NCBI GenBank assembly: GCA_018266735.1
Contig: JAFDZT010000004.1
Span: forward strand, 746,117 to 810,116
Direction of reading: 5' to 3'
From: Bacteroidota bacterium
GTDB lineage: Bacteria; Bacteroidota; Ignavibacteria; Kapaibacteriales; Kapaibacteriaceae
DNA length: 64,000 nucleotides
This document shows, piece by piece, positions 1 through 10,020 of this stretch. A program made the translations under genes and the position numbers. Position 1 is the first letter of the stretch. Each line of letters starts with the position of its first letter. The notes beneath the pieces are model-generated. The model saw nothing but the letters and a program-made list of their open reading frames with translations. It was not told the origin of the DNA and did no database searches.

Positions 1-1412
1 TCACCGTCGAAGTCGGCGTTGAACGCCGTTGTCACGAGCGGGTGCAGCTGAATGGCCTTGCCTTCGATGAGCTTTGGCTGGAAGGCCTGAATACCAAGGC
101 GGTGAAGCGTTGGAGCACGGTTCAGCAGAACTGGGTGTCCATCGATCACGCGCTCGAGAATATCCCACACCTCGGTGGTCTTCTTCTCAACTTGCTTCTT
201 GGCGCTCTTGACCGTCTTGCAATGTCCGCGCTCGATGAGCTTGCGGATGATGAGCGGCTTGAAGAGCTCAACGGCCATGTCCTTCGGAAGTCCGCACTCA
301 TGGATCTTGAGCTCCGGACCGACCACGATCACCGAACGACCGGAATAATCGACGCGCTTACCGAGAAGGTTCTGACGGAAGCGACCGGTCTTGCCCTTCA
401 GCGTGTCGGCCAGCGACTTGAGTGCACGTTGCGACTCGCTGCGCACGGCGCGACGCGAATTGTCGAACAATGCATCCACAGCCTCTTGCAACATGCGCTT
501 CTCATTGCGCAAGATCACTTCCGGTGCCTTGATATCGATCAGGCGCTTGAGGCGATTGTTGCGGATGATCACGCGGCGATAGAGGTCGTTCAGGTCGGAC
601 GTGGCGAAGCGACCGCCTTCGAGCGGCACCAGCGGACGGAGGTCCGGCGGGATCACCGGGATGATGTCGAGCACCATCCACTCGGGACGATTCGGTTCCT
701 TTGTCTCGTTGCTACGGAAGGCTTCGAGGATGCGAAGGCGCTTCAAAATGTCGGCCTTCTTCTGCTGCGACATGTCTTGGCGCAACTGCTCACGAAGACC
801 ATAGTAGTCTTCGTCGGCATCGACGCGGCTGAGCAGTTCCTTGATCGCGTCGCCACCAATGAGGGCGATGAACTTGCGAGGATCGTCGTCGTCCATCGCA
901 CGTTCTTCGGGGCGCAGATTGGCCAGCACTTCCAGGTATTGATCTTCCGTGAGCAGGTCCTTCTTCTGAAGGCCCGTGCTACCCGGCTGGATCACCACAT
1001 AGGATTCATAGTAGACGATGCGCTCGACATCCTTGGTAGGCATGCCGATCACACCGGAGATCTTGCTCGGAAGCGAACGAAGGAACCAGATGTGTACGAC
1101 GGGCACGGCCAACATGATGTGGCCCATACGCTCGCGACGTACGCTCTTCTGGGTAACCTCTACGCCGCAACGGTCGCAAACGATCCCCTTATAGCGAATG
1201 CGCTTGTACTTACCACAGGCGCACTCCCAGTCACGGATTGGTCCGAAGATCTTCTCACAGAACAGACCGTCCTTTTCAGGACGGAACGAACGATAGTTGA
1301 TCGTTTCCGGCTTGGTAACCTCACCGTGCGAACGGTTGAGGATATCATCCGGAGACGAGATCCTGATCGTGATCTGTTGGAAGCCTCGCTTCGGTACGAA
1401 TTGATACTGCAT
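1..1412 (-). CDS. rpoC: RNA polymerase beta' subunit RpoC, N-terminal part (truncated by window edge)
   Basis: Largest subunit of RNA polymerase. About 470 codons are visible from the ATG at 1412 to the window edge, and the reading frame is still open there. The N-terminal zinc-ribbon cysteines are present (WECACGKYK followed about 16 residues later by CDRCG), as is the conserved [16 protein letters not shown] stretch. The left edge cuts exactly inside the catalytic NADFDGD motif, so the rest of the protein lies outside. The start follows a GGAG ribosome site 7 bases upstream and lies 28 bases after the rpoB stop, the usual rpoBC arrangement. Identification is certain; only completeness is limited. 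Confidence 0.98.
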   Translation of the reverse strand, partial: MQYQFVPKRGFQQITIRISSPDDILNRSHGEVTKPETINYRSFRPEKDGLFCEKIFGPIRDWECACGKYKRIRYKGIVCDRCGVEVTQKSVRRERMGHIMLAVPVVHIWFLRSLPSKISGVIGMPTKDVERIVYYESYVVIQPGSTGLQKKDLLTEDQYLEVLANLRPEERAMDDDDPRKFIALIGGDAIKELLSRVDADEDYYGLREQLRQDMSQQKKADILKRLRILEAFRSNETKEPNRPEWMVLDIIPVIPPDLRPLVPLEGGRFATSDLNDLYRRVIIRNNRLKRLIDIKAPEVILRNEKRMLQEAVDALFDNSRRAVRSESQRALKSLADTLKGKTGRFRQNLLGKRVDYSGRSVIVVGPELKIHECGLPKDMAVELFKPLIIRKLIERGHCKTVKSAKKQVEKKTTEVWDILERVIDGHPVLLNRAPTLHRLGIQAFQPKLIEGKAIQLHPLVTTAFNADFDG

Positions 1413-1440
1413 GTCAACTCCGAGGAGTGATGTTTTTCGT

Positions 1441-4400
1441 TTAGTCGATCTTGATGTCTAGACACAGACCCTGCAACTCGCGCACAAGCACGTTGAACGA
1501 TTCCGGGATGTTCGGGTTGGGCAAGTTGTCGCCCTTCACCAGTGCCTCGTACATCTTGGCACGTCCCGTCACGTCGTCCGACTTGAGCGTGATCATTTCC
1601 TGGAGCGTGTGCGCTGCGCCATAGGCCTCGAGCGCCCACACTTCCATTTCTCCCAAACGCTGACCGCCGAACTGCGCCTTTCCACCCAACGGCTGTTGTG
1701 TGATGAGCGAGTATGGTCCGATGGAACGCGCGTGGATCTTGTCTTCGACAAGGTGGCTTAGCTTGAGCATGTAGATGATACCGACCGTGACCTCGTTCTC
1801 GAACGGTTCGCCGGAGCGACCATCCATGAGCACGGTCTTCCCTGTGCGTGGAAGACCTGCCTTTTCGAGGTAGTCTCCTACTTGGTCCCACGTTGCGCCA
1901 TCGAAGATCGGTGTGGCGAAGTGGACACCCAGTTCCTTGGCGGCCCATCCGAGAGCGGTCTCGTAGAGCTGACCCAGGTTCATACGCGACGGTACGCCGA
2001 GCGGGTTGAGCACGATGTCGACCGGTGCGCCGTTCGGCAAGAATGGCATGTCTTCAAGTGGTACGATCTTCGAGACGATACCCTTGTTTCCGTGCCGCCC
2101 TGCCATCTTATCACCAACCTGCAGCTTGCGCTTCTTGGCAACGTAGACCTTGGCCATCTGCAGAATGCCCGGCTGCAACTCGTCGCCTGCGGCGATCTTG
2201 TTGCGCTCGACACGTGCATCGGCTTGAATGTGATTGCGGCGCGCTGCATAGTTCTCTGCGAGCTTGCGCAGCAGACCCATCTTCTTCTTGTCGGCGATCC
2301 AGTCCTGATCGTAGTCCATCATGTTCGGAACGAACGTGCCGGCTTCGAACTTCGCTTGGATCTCCTTCTTCGTGATCTTCACACCGGAGCGGAAGACCAC
2401 CGTGTCGTTCGCAGAGCGAACACCAAGACTGGCCTCGCCCTCGAGCAGGTCGCCGATCCGATCGATGGCCTCTGCGTCGAGTGTGCGCAGCGTTTGCAGT
2501 TCGCGCTTCGTGATATGGTCTTGACGCTTCTTCTCTTCTGCACGGAATTCGCTGTCGCTCGTGAGCACGCGACGTGCGAAGAGCTTTGTATTGATGACGG
2601 TTCCCTTGAGTCCGGGAGGTGCTTTGAGCGACACGTCCTTCACATCGCCGGCCTTATCGCCGAAGATGGCGCGGAGGAGCTTCTCTTCCGGCGTCGGATC
2701 CGTCTCGCCCTTCGGCGTGATCTTCCCGATGAGGATGTCGCCTTCGCGAACCTTTGCCCCAAGGCGAACGATACCGCGATCGTCGAGGTCCTTCGTGGCC
2801 TCTTCGCTCACATTCGGGATCTCACGCGTGAACTCTTCTTCGCCGCGCTTCGTGTCGCGCACCTGCAGCGTGTACTCTTCGATGTGGATGGACGTGAACA
2901 CGTCTTCCGCCACCAAGCGCTCGCTGATGATGATAGCATCTTCGAAGTTGTATCCGCGCCATGGCATGAAGGCCACCATCACGTTACGACCAAGGGCGAG
3001 TTCGCCCATTTCCGTGCTCGCGCCGTCGATGAGTGGCTGTCCGCGCAAGACGCGCTGACCTGCCAACACCACCGGACGTTGATTGATGCTTGTGTCTTGA
3101 TTCGTGCGATAGAACTTGAGCAGCGGGAAGGTGACCACCGTGCTCTCGTCGAAGCTCACGAGCTTGTCTGCAGCCGTACGCTTGTCGTCGTAGCGCACGC
3201 GGATATAATCCGCACACACATACTCCACCACACCGTCGTGCTCTGCAAGGACGAGTGCGCGCGAATCGCGAGCAACACGTGCTTCCATGCCCGTTCCGAC
3301 ACGTGGCGCCTCAGGACGGAGCAATGGCACGCCCTGGCGTTGCATGTTCGAACCCATGAGTGCACGGTTCGCGTCATCGTGTTCGAGGAAGGGAATGAGG
3401 GAGGCGGCAGGGGATGTGATCTGATCCGTGCTCACTTCCATGTAGTTCACCTCTGTGGGCGACACCACGCGGAAGTCACCGCTACAGCGAGCCTTCACAC
3501 GATCTCCGGCGATCTTGCCACCCTTTTCGGTTGGCGTGGATGCCGGCACGATCGTCATGTTCTCTTCCTTATCGGCGGCCAGGTATTCCACTTGATCTTG
3601 CACCACGCCGTTCTTCACGGGATAGTATGGCGTTTCGATGAAGCCGAACTTGTTCACGCGAGCGTGAATACCAAGCGAGGAGATCAGACCGATGTTCGGA
3701 CCTTCCGGTGTTTCGATCGGACAGAGACGACCGTAGTGCGTGTAGTGAACGTCGCGAACCTCGAAGCCTGCGCGCTCACGGGTAAGTCCACCGGGTCCGA
3801 GTGCCGACGTACGGCGCTTGTGCGTGATCTCGGACAACGGATTGGTCTGATCCATGAACTGCGATAGCTGGTTCGTTCCGAAGAACTGGTTGATCACCGA
3901 GGTGATCGTGCGAGCATTCACAAGTTCGCTTGGCGTGATGTTCTCACTGTCGCGAACGCTCAAGCGCTCCTTGATCGTGCGCGCCATACGCGTGAGACCA
4001 AGATTGAATTGCGCCGTGAGTTGCTCGCCAACGGTGCGGACGCGACGGTTCGACAAGTGGTCGATATCGTCCACCGGCACCGTTCCGTCACGCAGGTCGA
4101 TCAAATAGCGCACGATGGCAACGATATCTTCCACGGTGAGCGTGGTCGTATCCATCGGCACTTGCATGTTCAATTTTTCGTTGATGCGATACCGACCCAC
4201 AACACCAAGATCATAGCGCTTGGCATTGAAGAAGAGCTTGTCGAGCAGGCCCCATGCTGTTTCCAGATCGGGGGGATCGCTCGAACGAAGTTGACGATAG
4301 ATACTTTCCAGGGCGTCTTCGCGTGTGCGCGACGTGTCCTTGGCAAGGGTCTTCGCAATGATCGGTTCGTCGTTTTGATTTTCGTATTTGTAGAGCTTCA

Positions 4401-5262
4401 CACCGTCAACGTCCGCTGCGACCAGCGTGGCGACGAGTTCTTCGCTCAGGATCATATCGCGTGTGGCCACGATCTCGCCCGTCGACATGTCGATGGCGTC
4501 GGCAGCAACACGGCGACCGAGATAATCCTCTGTGAGCTGGCCCGTTGGCACTTCTGCCGCAAGGTCGAACAGCGACAGCAATTCTTCGTCACTGGAATAG
4601 CCCAGAGCGCGAAGGAGCATGGTCACAGGGAACTTCTTCTTCCGGTCGATATAGGCATACATCACGTCGTGGATATCCGTGGTGAATTCCACCCACGAAC
4701 CCTTGAACGGGATGATGCGCGCAGAGAAGATCTTCGTGCCGTTCGGGTGAATGGCATCGTCGAAGAACACTCCTGGCGAGCGGTGCAGCTGGGCCACGAC
4801 CACGCGCTCTGCGCCGTTGATGATGAAGGTGCCTCGGGGTGTCATCGCAGGGATGTTTCCGAGATACACTTCCTGGTCGATCGCTTCGATGTAGTCCTCG
4901 GAGCTCGGATCGGCCTTGGAGCTCAAGCGGAGCTTGGCTTTCAGCGTCTTGGCATACGTGAGCTCACGCTCACGACACTCTTCTTCTGTGTACTTGGGCT
5001 TCTCGATGTTGTACTCGAGGAAGCTCAGTTCATACACACCGGAGTTGTCCTCGATGGGGAAGTTGGCCGTGAAGGCCAGTTGGAGACCAGTATTCTTCCG
5101 TTCGTTCGATGGTACATCCTCTTGGAGGAACTCGTGATACGAATCCAGCTGAATACCCAGTAGATCGGGATACGAGTGTTCCTTCTCGACCCGACCGAAC
5201 GAGATGCGCTCGCGCAGACGGATGAGGTCAGAAGTGTACAGATTATCCGGGGTACCGTTCAT
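1441..5262 (-). CDS. rpoB: RNA polymerase beta subunit RpoB
   Basis: Second largest RNA polymerase subunit, 1273 residues, near the usual bacterial length. Conserved blocks are easy to follow: the rifampicin-pocket region ([17 protein letters not shown] then [14 protein letters not shown]), [11 protein letters not shown], the [12 protein letters not shown] lysine/histidine motif, and the C-terminal segment ending LCLDIKID. The rifampicin-pocket Q, D, H and S positions look wild type, so nothing suggests target-site resistance. It lies downstream of rplL, separated by a strong hairpin (5320-5346), and directly upstream of rpoC. The ATG at 5262 opens a [23 protein letters not shown] start typical of the family. 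Confidence 0.98.
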   Translation of the reverse strand: MNGTPDNLYTSDLIRLRERISFGRVEKEHSYPDLLGIQLDSYHEFLQEDVPSNERKNTGLQLAFTANFPIEDNSGVYELSFLEYNIEKPKYTEEECRERELTYAKTLKAKLRLSSKADPSSEDYIEAIDQEVYLGNIPAMTPRGTFIINGAERVVVAQLHRSPGVFFDDAIHPNGTKIFSARIIPFKGSWVEFTTDIHDVMYAYIDRKKKFPVTMLLRALGYSSDEELLSLFDLAAEVPTGQLTEDYLGRRVAADAIDMSTGEIVATRDMILSEELVATLVAADVDGVKLYKYENQNDEPIIAKTLAKDTSRTREDALESIYRQLRSSDPPDLETAWGLLDKLFFNAKRYDLGVVGRYRINEKLNMQVPMDTTTLTVEDIVAIVRYLIDLRDGTVPVDDIDHLSNRRVRTVGEQLTAQFNLGLTRMARTIKERLSVRDSENITPSELVNARTITSVINQFFGTNQLSQFMDQTNPLSEITHKRRTSALGPGGLTRERAGFEVRDVHYTHYGRLCPIETPEGPNIGLISSLGIHARVNKFGFIETPYYPVKNGVVQDQVEYLAADKEENMTIVPASTPTEKGGKIAGDRVKARCSGDFRVVSPTEVNYMEVSTDQITSPAASLIPFLEHDDANRALMGSNMQRQGVPLLRPEAPRVGTGMEARVARDSRALVLAEHDGVVEYVCADYIRVRYDDKRTAADKLVSFDESTVVTFPLLKFYRTNQDTSINQRPVVLAGQRVLRGQPLIDGASTEMGELALGRNVMVAFMPWRGYNFEDAIIISERLVAEDVFTSIHIEEYTLQVRDTKRGEEEFTREIPNVSEEATKDLDDRGIVRLGAKVREGDILIGKITPKGETDPTPEEKLLRAIFGDKAGDVKDVSLKAPPGLKGTVINTKLFARRVLTSDSEFRAEEKKRQDHITKRELQTLRTLDAEAIDRIGDLLEGEASLGVRSANDTVVFRSGVKITKKEIQAKFEAGTFVPNMMDYDQDWIADKKKMGLLRKLAENYAARRNHIQADARVERNKIAAGDELQPGILQMAKVYVAKKRKLQVGDKMAGRHGNKGIVSKIVPLEDMPFLPNGAPVDIVLNPLGVPSRMNLGQLYETALGWAAKELGVHFATPIFDGATWDQVGDYLEKAGLPRTGKTVLMDGRSGEPFENEVTVGIIYMLKLSHLVEDKIHARSIGPYSLITQQPLGGKAQFGGQRLGEMEVWALEAYGAAHTLQEMITLKSDDVTGRAKMYEALVKGDNLPNPNIPESFNVLVRELQGLCLDIKID

Positions 5263-5308
5263 AGGGGGGGAGCTCCCGTTGTTGCTCTAAAAAAGAGGCG
5301 TATAGACA

Positions 5309-5346
5309 GAAACAACAAAGCCCGGGACGGTACAAGACCGTCCCGG
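5309..5346 (-). terminator. Terminator-like hairpin (attenuator) between rplL and rpoB
   Basis: An 11-bp perfect GC-rich stem (5320-5330 with 5336-5346, loop ACAAG) is followed, in the minus-strand reading direction, by a T-rich tract (TTTGTTGTTT, 5318-5309). It sits 20 bases after the rplL stop and about 50 bases before rpoB. Partial termination at this point of the operon is known from E. coli, where it sets the ribosomal protein to polymerase ratio; the same role here is inference from position and shape. Confidence 0.7.
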
Positions 5347-5366
5347 GACGTACTTCAGGGCGTCGA

Positions 5367-5741
5367 TTACTTCAAGGTTACCTTGGCGCCGGCTTCTTCG
5401 AGCTTCTTCTTGAGAGCTTCTGCGTCTGCCTTTGGTGCTGCTTCCTTGACGATCTTTGGAGCGCCTTCTACAAGGTCCTTTGCTTCCTTCAGACCAAGAC
5501 CGGTCACTTCGCGAACAACCTTGATCACGTTCAGCTTCTGAGCGCCACCTTCGGTGAGTTCCACGTCGAACTCTGTCTTCTCTTCTGCAGCAGGAGCAGC
5601 GGCGGCTGGGCCACCGGCCATCATCATCGGAGCTGCTGCCGTTACACCGAACTTGTCTTCGAGTGCCTTCTTGAGTTCAGATGCTTCGAGAAGGGTAAGG
5701 GATCCGATCGCTTCAACGAGTTCTTCTACTTTGTTTGCCAT
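5367..5741 (-). CDS. rplL: Ribosomal protein L7/L12
   Basis: Stalk protein of the 50S subunit that recruits translation GTPases. It has 124 residues from the ATG at 5741. The start is decided by a GGAG ribosome site 7 bases upstream; the in-frame TTG further upstream (5753) overlaps that site and is not used. The N-terminal dimerisation helix ([23 protein letters not shown]), an Ala/Gly-rich hinge ([19 protein letters not shown]) and the globular C-terminal domain ([10 protein letters not shown] through [10 protein letters not shown]) are all in order. It follows rplJ by 41 bases, as in most bacteria. Confidence 0.97.
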   Translation of the reverse strand: MANKVEELVEAIGSLTLLEASELKKALEDKFGVTAAAPMMMAGGPAAAAPAAEEKTEFDVELTEGGAQKLNVIKVVREVTGLGLKEAKDLVEGAPKIVKEAAPKADAEALKKKLEEAGAKVTLK

Positions 5742-5782
5742 GTTGTTCTCCAAAACGAGAGAGATGAATTCAAAAAAATGTG

Positions 5783-6310
5783 TTACGCTGCCTTGCTCTT
5801 GGCAACTTCTTCAACGAGCGATGCAACGTCGCGCATCACTGCATTGATACTTCCAACGATGCCCGAGATCGGAGCATGGATGGAGCCGATGATGCCGGCG
5901 ATCATGTCTTCGCGTGTTGGCATTTCTGCCACTGCCTTGAGTTGCGAACCATCGAAGATCTGTCCTTCGACCACTGCCACCTTGAGCGAAGGCTTCTGAC
6001 CCTTCTCAAAGTATTGGCGAATGATCTTGGCAGGTGCGATAGGATCCGCGGCGCCGAAGATGATGCCCGTTTGACCGAAGAGTCGCTTCGCATCGATGTC
6101 CTCGTATCCTCCCACTTCGGCAAGGGCGCGCAGGATGAGAGTGTTCTTTGCCACTCGCATCGACACGTCCTTCGACCGTAGCTCCTTGCGAAACGCATGG
6201 TTGAGTGCTACGCTCATGCCGGTGAAATTCACGAAGTACAAGCTCGATGCCCCGCGGATCTGCTCCACGAGTTCAGCGACCATGGCCTGCTTTTGTTCCT
6301 TCGTTACCAT
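5783..6310 (-). CDS. rplJ: Ribosomal protein L10
   Basis: Base of the ribosomal stalk; it carries L7/L12 dimers on its C-terminal helix. At 175 residues it has the normal length, starting [18 protein letters not shown] with the family core [18 protein letters not shown] and [11 protein letters not shown]. The C-terminal helix ([15 protein letters not shown]) is the L12-binding segment. The gene sits between rplA and rplL and has a 94-base leader with a hairpin, where L10 autoregulation would be expected. Confidence 0.97.
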   Translation of the reverse strand: MVTKEQKQAMVAELVEQIRGASSLYFVNFTGMSVALNHAFRKELRSKDVSMRVAKNTLILRALAEVGGYEDIDAKRLFGQTGIIFGAADPIAPAKIIRQYFEKGQKPSLKVAVVEGQIFDGSQLKAVAEMPTREDMIAGIIGSIHAPISGIVGSINAVMRDVASLVEEVAKSKAA

Positions 6311-6404
6311 GTTTCCCGTTGATCCTGTTAGTGATGCCTTCCGTTCAACACATCGTGCGATGTGCTAGAAGCTGAACTTCCGGCGTGCGTAATAACCGTT
6401 GTTG
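6311..6404 (-). promoter_or_regulatory. rplA-rplJ intergenic leader with hairpin, candidate L10 autoregulatory site
   Basis: This 94-base spacer is the position of the L10(L12)4-binding mRNA leader in many bacteria. A clear inverted repeat lies at 6349-6364 (6-bp stem CACATC/GATGTG, 4-base loop). I did not find a confident kink-turn of the consensus leader, so the function is inferred from position plus the hairpin. Confidence 0.35.
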
Positions 6405-7103
6405 TTAGTCGTGACCCATGCTGTGCTCATCAACTCGGACGCCGGGGCCCATCGTTGACGAGAAGGTCACACTTTTCACGTACTTGCCCTTGGCCGTGGC
6501 CGGCTTGGCACGATAGATCGTCCCAATGAAGGCATTGACGTTGTCGGCAAGCTTTTCTGCGCTGAACGAGCACTTCCCAACGGACGCATGCACGTTCCCA
6601 GCCTTGTCCACGCGGAATTCGATCTTCCCGGCCTTCACTTCGTTCACGGCCTTGGCCACGTCGAAGGTCACCGTTCCGCTCTTTGGATTCGGCATGAGAC
6701 CGCGAGGTCCGAGCACGCGACCCAACTTGCCCAACTCACCCATCACATCGGGTGTGGCAATGATGATGTCGATATCTGCCCAGCCGCCTTGCAGCTTCTC
6801 GAGGTATTCCGTGAATCCGGCGTGGTCCGCTCCGGCTTCGAGGGCTTCCTTGTCCTTGGGGGCCTTGGCCACCACAAGAACACGCACGCTCTTTCCGGTT
6901 CCGTGCGGCAAGGCCACCGTGCCACGCACGAGTTGGTCTGCCTTCCGTGGGTCAACACCCAGATTCATCGAGATATCGAACGACTCGTCGAACTTGGCCG
7001 TGGCCGTGCTCTTGACGAGTTCGATCGCCTTCTTCACATCGTGGACCGCTGTGCGGTCGAACGATTTTGCGGCCTTGGTGAACCGCTTGCCCTGATTCTT
7101 CAT
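6405..7103 (-). CDS. rplA: Ribosomal protein L1
   Basis: Binds 23S rRNA at the L1 stalk and its own mRNA. It has 232 residues, normal for the family, starting [17 protein letters not shown]. Hallmarks are the [22 protein letters not shown] segment and the [19 protein letters not shown] signature. Gene order rplK-rplA-rplJ-rplL is canonical. The ORF closes at 6405, just before the rplJ leader. Confidence 0.97.
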   Translation of the reverse strand: MKNQGKRFTKAAKSFDRTAVHDVKKAIELVKSTATAKFDESFDISMNLGVDPRKADQLVRGTVALPHGTGKSVRVLVVAKAPKDKEALEAGADHAGFTEYLEKLQGGWADIDIIIATPDVMGELGKLGRVLGPRGLMPNPKSGTVTFDVAKAVNEVKAGKIEFRVDKAGNVHASVGKCSFSAEKLADNVNAFIGTIYRAKPATAKGKYVKSVTFSSTMGPGVRVDEHSMGHD

Positions 7104-7161
7104 GGCAGGTATCCTTGTTTCGTTGTACGAACGGCTTGGTAGCCTCCAACGCGTGAATCAA

Positions 7162-7587
7162 TTATCCTTCGACAACAATGCCCATCGAACGTGCCGTGCC
7201 CGCGATCATGCGAACAGCCGCGTCCATGTCGTGGCAGTTCAGATCTTGCATCTTGATCGTGGCGATCTCTTCCAACTGCGAACGCTTCACCGTTCCAACC
7301 TTGATACGGTTGGGCTCCTTCGAGGCCGACTCGATGCCCAGTGCCTTCTTGAGAAGCACAGGAGCAGGAGGCGACTTGATCTCGAACGTGAAGCTCTTGT
7401 CAGAGAAGAACGTGACCAAAACAGGCAAGATCATGCCCGGCTGCTTTGCAGACCGTGCATTGAATTGCTTGACGAACTCCATACCGGCAAGACCACGCTG
7501 ACCGAACGCCGGACCAACCGGTGGGGCCATCGTTGCCTCTCCAGCCTTGAGCTGGAGCTTGAAAGTGCCCATTATCTTCTTTGCCAT
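7162..7587 (-). CDS. rplK: Ribosomal protein L11
   Basis: Part of the GTPase-associated centre of the 50S subunit. It is 141 residues, the canonical length. The proline-rich N-terminal [17 protein letters not shown] (family APPVGPALGQ) and C-terminal [21 protein letters not shown] are unambiguous. It follows nusG by 15 bases and is followed by rplA after 58 bases. Confidence 0.97.
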   Translation of the reverse strand: MAKKIMGTFKLQLKAGEATMAPPVGPAFGQRGLAGMEFVKQFNARSAKQPGMILPVLVTFFSDKSFTFEIKSPPAPVLLKKALGIESASKEPNRIKVGTVKRSQLEEIATIKMQDLNCHDMDAAVRMIAGTARSMGIVVEG

Positions 7588-7602
7588 GGGTCTGCTCTGC
7601 TA

Positions 7603-8169
7603 TTAGTGGTTTTCCAATTCAACTTGATTGAAGTCCAATTCGATCGGCGTCTTACGCCCGAGAATGCCGACTTCAACTTTCAACTTCTGCTTCTCAACAT
7701 TCACTTCCTTCACCGTACCGGAGAAGTTCGAGAACGGTCCGTCGATCACCTTCACGGGATCGCCTTCGCGGAATGCCGTTTCGACCGTGGTCACATCCTT
7801 GCGCTCTTCAACACGCCCGAGAATGCGGTCCACCTCTTCCGGCTGCAGCGCCTGCGGCTCCGTCTTCGTTCCCACAAAGGAAACGATGGATGGAAGCGAG
7901 AGGATGATCTCCTTCAATCGCTTCGACAGTTGCGCTTCGATCAGGATGTAGCCCGGCAGAAAGTTCTTCACCTTCGTCCGACGCTTGCCATTGCGAACTT
8001 CATAGACGGTCTCTTGCGGGATCAAGATGTTCTTGACCGTGCTTTGCATGTTCAGCCGCACCATCTCTGTTTCGATGGACGTTTTCACACGCGCCTCATG
8101 CCCCGTGAATGTGCGGATCGCATACCACTTGGGTTCGATAGAAGCGAGCTGCTGCGGTGTTTCCAACAT
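7603..8169 (-). CDS. nusG: Transcription termination/antitermination factor NusG
   Basis: Binds RNA polymerase through the N-terminal NGN domain and couples it to Rho or ribosomes through the C-terminal KOW domain. It has 188 residues. The NGN core (WYAIRTFTGHEARVKTSIE) and the KOW segment (DGPFSNFSGTVKEVNVEKQKL) are both visible. A short non-homologous N-terminus (MLETPQQLASIEP) precedes the NGN domain. It starts 18 bases after secE, as usual. Confidence 0.97.
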   Translation of the reverse strand: MLETPQQLASIEPKWYAIRTFTGHEARVKTSIETEMVRLNMQSTVKNILIPQETVYEVRNGKRRTKVKNFLPGYILIEAQLSKRLKEIILSLPSIVSFVGTKTEPQALQPEEVDRILGRVEERKDVTTVETAFREGDPVKVIDGPFSNFSGTVKEVNVEKQKLKVEVGILGRKTPIELDFNQVELENH

Positions 8170-8187
8170 GGAGCCGTTCCGTTCTCT

Positions 8188-8370
8188 TTAGTACAAAAGT
8201 TCCATGATCTTCGCCATGCCTGCGTCGATCACGGCAACGATGATCGTGATCACCAAACACGTGACGATCACCACGACCGTGCTCTCGCGCAGTTGCTCTT
8301 GCGTAGGCCAAGAGACCTTCTTCATCTCCTTGGAGACGTCTTCGAAAAAGTTCTTCGTCGCTGCGAACAT
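8188..8370 (-). CDS. secE: Preprotein translocase subunit SecE
   Basis: Small essential SecYEG subunit of the inner membrane, 60 residues. The amphipathic FFEDVSKEMKKVSWPTQEQL motif precedes one transmembrane helix (VVVIVTCLVITIIVAVIDAG), the single-helix form of SecE. The ATG at 8370 is chosen because GGAG lies 8 bases upstream; a longer in-frame start at 8400 would run into the tRNA-Trp gene. It sits between tRNA-Trp and nusG, the classic arrangement. Confidence 0.95.
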   Translation of the reverse strand: MFAATKNFFEDVSKEMKKVSWPTQEQLRESTVVVIVTCLVITIIVAVIDAGMAKIMELLY

Positions 8371-8397
8371 CAATCGCTCCTGAAATCGTTCGTGTTG

Positions 8398-8470
8398 CAC
8401 GGGCGGCAGGACTTGAACCCGCAGCCTGCGGTTTTGGAGACCGCTGCTCTACCAGTTGAGCTACACCCGT
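8398..8470 (-). tRNA. trnW: tRNA-Trp (CCA anticodon)
   Basis: A 73-base cloverleaf with acceptor ACGGGTG/CGCCCGT, D-arm GCTC...GAGC, anticodon stem GCGGT/ACCGC around loop CTCCAAA, and T-arm GCGGG-TTCAAGT-CCTGC. The anticodon is CCA. The 3' CCA is not encoded. It lies 27 bases upstream of secE and is probably on the same transcript. Confidence 0.96.
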
Positions 8471-8480
8471 ATCCCTGCTG

Positions 8481-8553
8481 AGCTGATGACCGGGATTGAA
8501 CCGGTGACCTCCACCTTACCAAGGTGGTGCTCTACCAACTGAGCTACATCAGC
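8481..8553 (-). tRNA. trnT: tRNA-Thr (GGT anticodon)
   Basis: A 73-base cloverleaf with acceptor GCTGATG/CATCAGC, anticodon stem CCACC/GGTGG around TTGGTAA, and T-arm ACCGG-TTCAATC-CCGGT. The anticodon is GGT. The 3' CCA is not encoded. Only 10 bases separate it from tRNA-Trp. Confidence 0.96.
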
Positions 8554-8629
8554 AACCTACCTTGTAGAGACGCCAAAGCCCTACCCCGCAGCGGTATGGT
8601 GTTCCGCACGGGCCAGGGTCCGTTATCTG

Positions 8630-8702
8630 AGCGGGAGACGAGACTCGAACTCGCGACCAACAGCTTGGAAGGCTGTGACTCTACCAACTGAGTTACTCCC
8701 GC
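8630..8702 (-). tRNA. trnG: tRNA-Gly (TCC anticodon)
   Basis: A 73-base cloverleaf with acceptor GCGGGAG/CTCCCGC, anticodon stem ACAGC/GCTGT around CTTCCAA, and T-arm GCGAG-TTCGAGT-CTCGT. The anticodon is TCC. The 76-base spacer to tRNA-Thr holds no recognisable gene. Confidence 0.96.
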
Positions 8703-8733
8703 ATTTGACCGGTGTTCTCCAGGAACACCCTTG

Positions 8734-8815
8734 TGGGCAGGGAAGGATTTGAACCTCCGAAGGCTATGCCAGCAGATTTACAGTCTGCCCTCGTTGACCG
8801 CTTGAGTACCTGCCC
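8734..8815 (-). tRNA. trnY: tRNA-Tyr (GTA anticodon)
   Basis: An 82-base class II tRNA with a long variable arm. Acceptor GGGCAGG/CCTGCCC, anticodon stem GCAGA/TCTGC around CTGTAAA. The anticodon is GTA. It is the first gene of the tRNA cluster and starts about 15 bases after a strong promoter element. Confidence 0.96.
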
Positions 8816-8830
8816 GGTCAGTAGAGCCTG

Positions 8831-8862
8831 CAAAGATAGGGGGTGGGAAGATTCTATCCAAA
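8831..8862 (-). promoter_or_regulatory. Bacteroidota-type promoter of the tRNA-secE-rpo cluster
   Basis: On the minus strand a -33 box TTTG (8862-8859) is followed after exactly 20 bases by TATCTTTG (8838-8831), which fits the Bacteroidota consensus TTTG-N(19-21)-TAnnTTTG. The predicted transcript start lies a few bases before the tRNA-Tyr 5' end at 8815. It is the best promoter match in the window and probably drives the four tRNAs and perhaps secE onward. Confidence 0.7.
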
Positions 8863-8891
8863 CAAATGGTGAGAATCTGGGGACGGGAGGG

Positions 8892-10016
8892 TCAGGAGGC
8901 GGCCATGAGGCCGATGAACTCCGCGAAGAGGTAGTCGGAATCGTGCGGACCGGGAGAGGCCTCGGGGTGGTATTGGACGCTGAAGGCCCGCTTGTCGACA
9001 AGCCGGATGCCCGCACAGGTATCGTCGTTGAGGTTCACATGGGTGACCTCGGCCGTTGGGGGCAGGGTGGCAGGGTCCACGGCAAAGCCGTGGTTCTGCG
9101 ACGAGATCTCGATCGCACCGGTCAGCAGGTTCTTGACGGGGTGGTTGGCACCGCGGTGACCGAATTTGAGCTTGTAGGTCGAGGCCCCAACACTGAGACC
9201 GAGGATCTGATGCCCCAAACAGATGCCAAAGAGGGGTCGCGTTCCGAGCAGCTCCCGTACCGTTTCAATGCCATGGGTCACGGCGGCAGGGTCGCCGGGA
9301 CCGTTGGAGAGGAAGATGCCGTCCGGCTGCATGGCCAGGATCTCGGCCGCTGTGGCCGTGCTCGGGAAGACGGTAACATCACAGCCGTAGGCCGTAAGCC
9401 GACGCAGGATGTTGCGCTTGATGCCGTAATCGATGGCCGCCACTTTGTACCGACGTTCCGGCGCACCCACGTCGCCATAGACCCACGTGGTCGGCTCTGT
9501 CCATTGATAGGACTGCGTGGTCGAGACCAATCCGGTAAGGTCGAGGCCGTTCATCGACGGAATGGCGCGCGCCTTGGCCACGAGCTCCTGTGGGTCGGCC
9601 TTGGGGTCGTGCGAGATCACGCAGCGCATGGCGCCCTCGCTGCGCAGGATGCGCACGATCATACGCGTGTCGACGCCATCGATGCCGGCCACACCGTTGT
9701 CGTCCAGGTAGTCCTGCAAACTTTTCGTGCTGCGATGATTGGAGGCGAGGCGGGAGAGCTCGTGGATGACCAGACCTGAGGCCTGAACGCTACCGGATTC
9801 CATGTCATCGTCGTTCGTGCCGTAGTTCCCGATATGCGGATAGGTGAAGGTCACGATCTGACCTTTGTACGACGGGTCGGTGAGCACTTCCTGATATCCG
9901 CTCATCGCCGTGTTGAACACGAGCTCCCCACTCGTTTCAGCGCCGATATGGCCAATGGCCCGTCCGGAAAAAGTAGTGCCGTTTTCGAGTGCGAGGGTAG
10001 CTATTGGTGTGTTCAT
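8892..10016 (-). CDS. carA: Carbamoyl-phosphate synthase small (glutamine amidotransferase) subunit
   Basis: Releases ammonia from glutamine for carbamoyl phosphate synthesis by CarB in arginine and pyrimidine pathways. It has 374 residues. The N-terminal CarA domain starts [18 protein letters not shown] and includes [17 protein letters not shown]; the C-terminal class I amidotransferase holds the nucleophile motif [13 protein letters not shown], the SQNHGFAVD segment and the [13 protein letters not shown] catalytic His/Glu. CarB is not in the window. A TATTTTTG promoter element ends only four bases before the ATG, so the mRNA may be nearly leaderless. Confidence 0.97.
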   Translation of the reverse strand: MNTPIATLALENGTTFSGRAIGHIGAETSGELVFNTAMSGYQEVLTDPSYKGQIVTFTYPHIGNYGTNDDDMESGSVQASGLVIHELSRLASNHRSTKSLQDYLDDNGVAGIDGVDTRMIVRILRSEGAMRCVISHDPKADPQELVAKARAIPSMNGLDLTGLVSTTQSYQWTEPTTWVYGDVGAPERRYKVAAIDYGIKRNILRRLTAYGCDVTVFPSTATAAEILAMQPDGIFLSNGPGDPAAVTHGIETVRELLGTRPLFGICLGHQILGLSVGASTYKLKFGHRGANHPVKNLLTGAIEISSQNHGFAVDPATLPPTAEVTHVNLNDDTCAGIRLVDKRAFSVQYHPEASPGPHDSDYLFAEFIGLMAAS

Positions 10017-10020
10017 AGAA

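Noticed and set aside
1882-3867. A 661-codon open frame antisense to rpoB (plus strand)
   Set aside because: It is the shadow of the highly biased rpoB codons; the composition is His/Val/Leu-rich with no known motif. The same holds for the 555-codon frame antisense to groEL (37500-39167) and the 459-codon frame at 7102-8481, which runs through tRNA-Trp.
8398-8815. tRNA cluster as a mobile-element insertion site
   Set aside because: No integrase, direct repeat of a tRNA 3' end or foreign gene block is present around the four tRNAs.
8850-8877. GATTCT/AGAATC inverted repeat around the tRNA promoter -33 box
   Set aside because: Only 6 bp with a 16-base loop, and easily expected by chance; not enough for an operator call.
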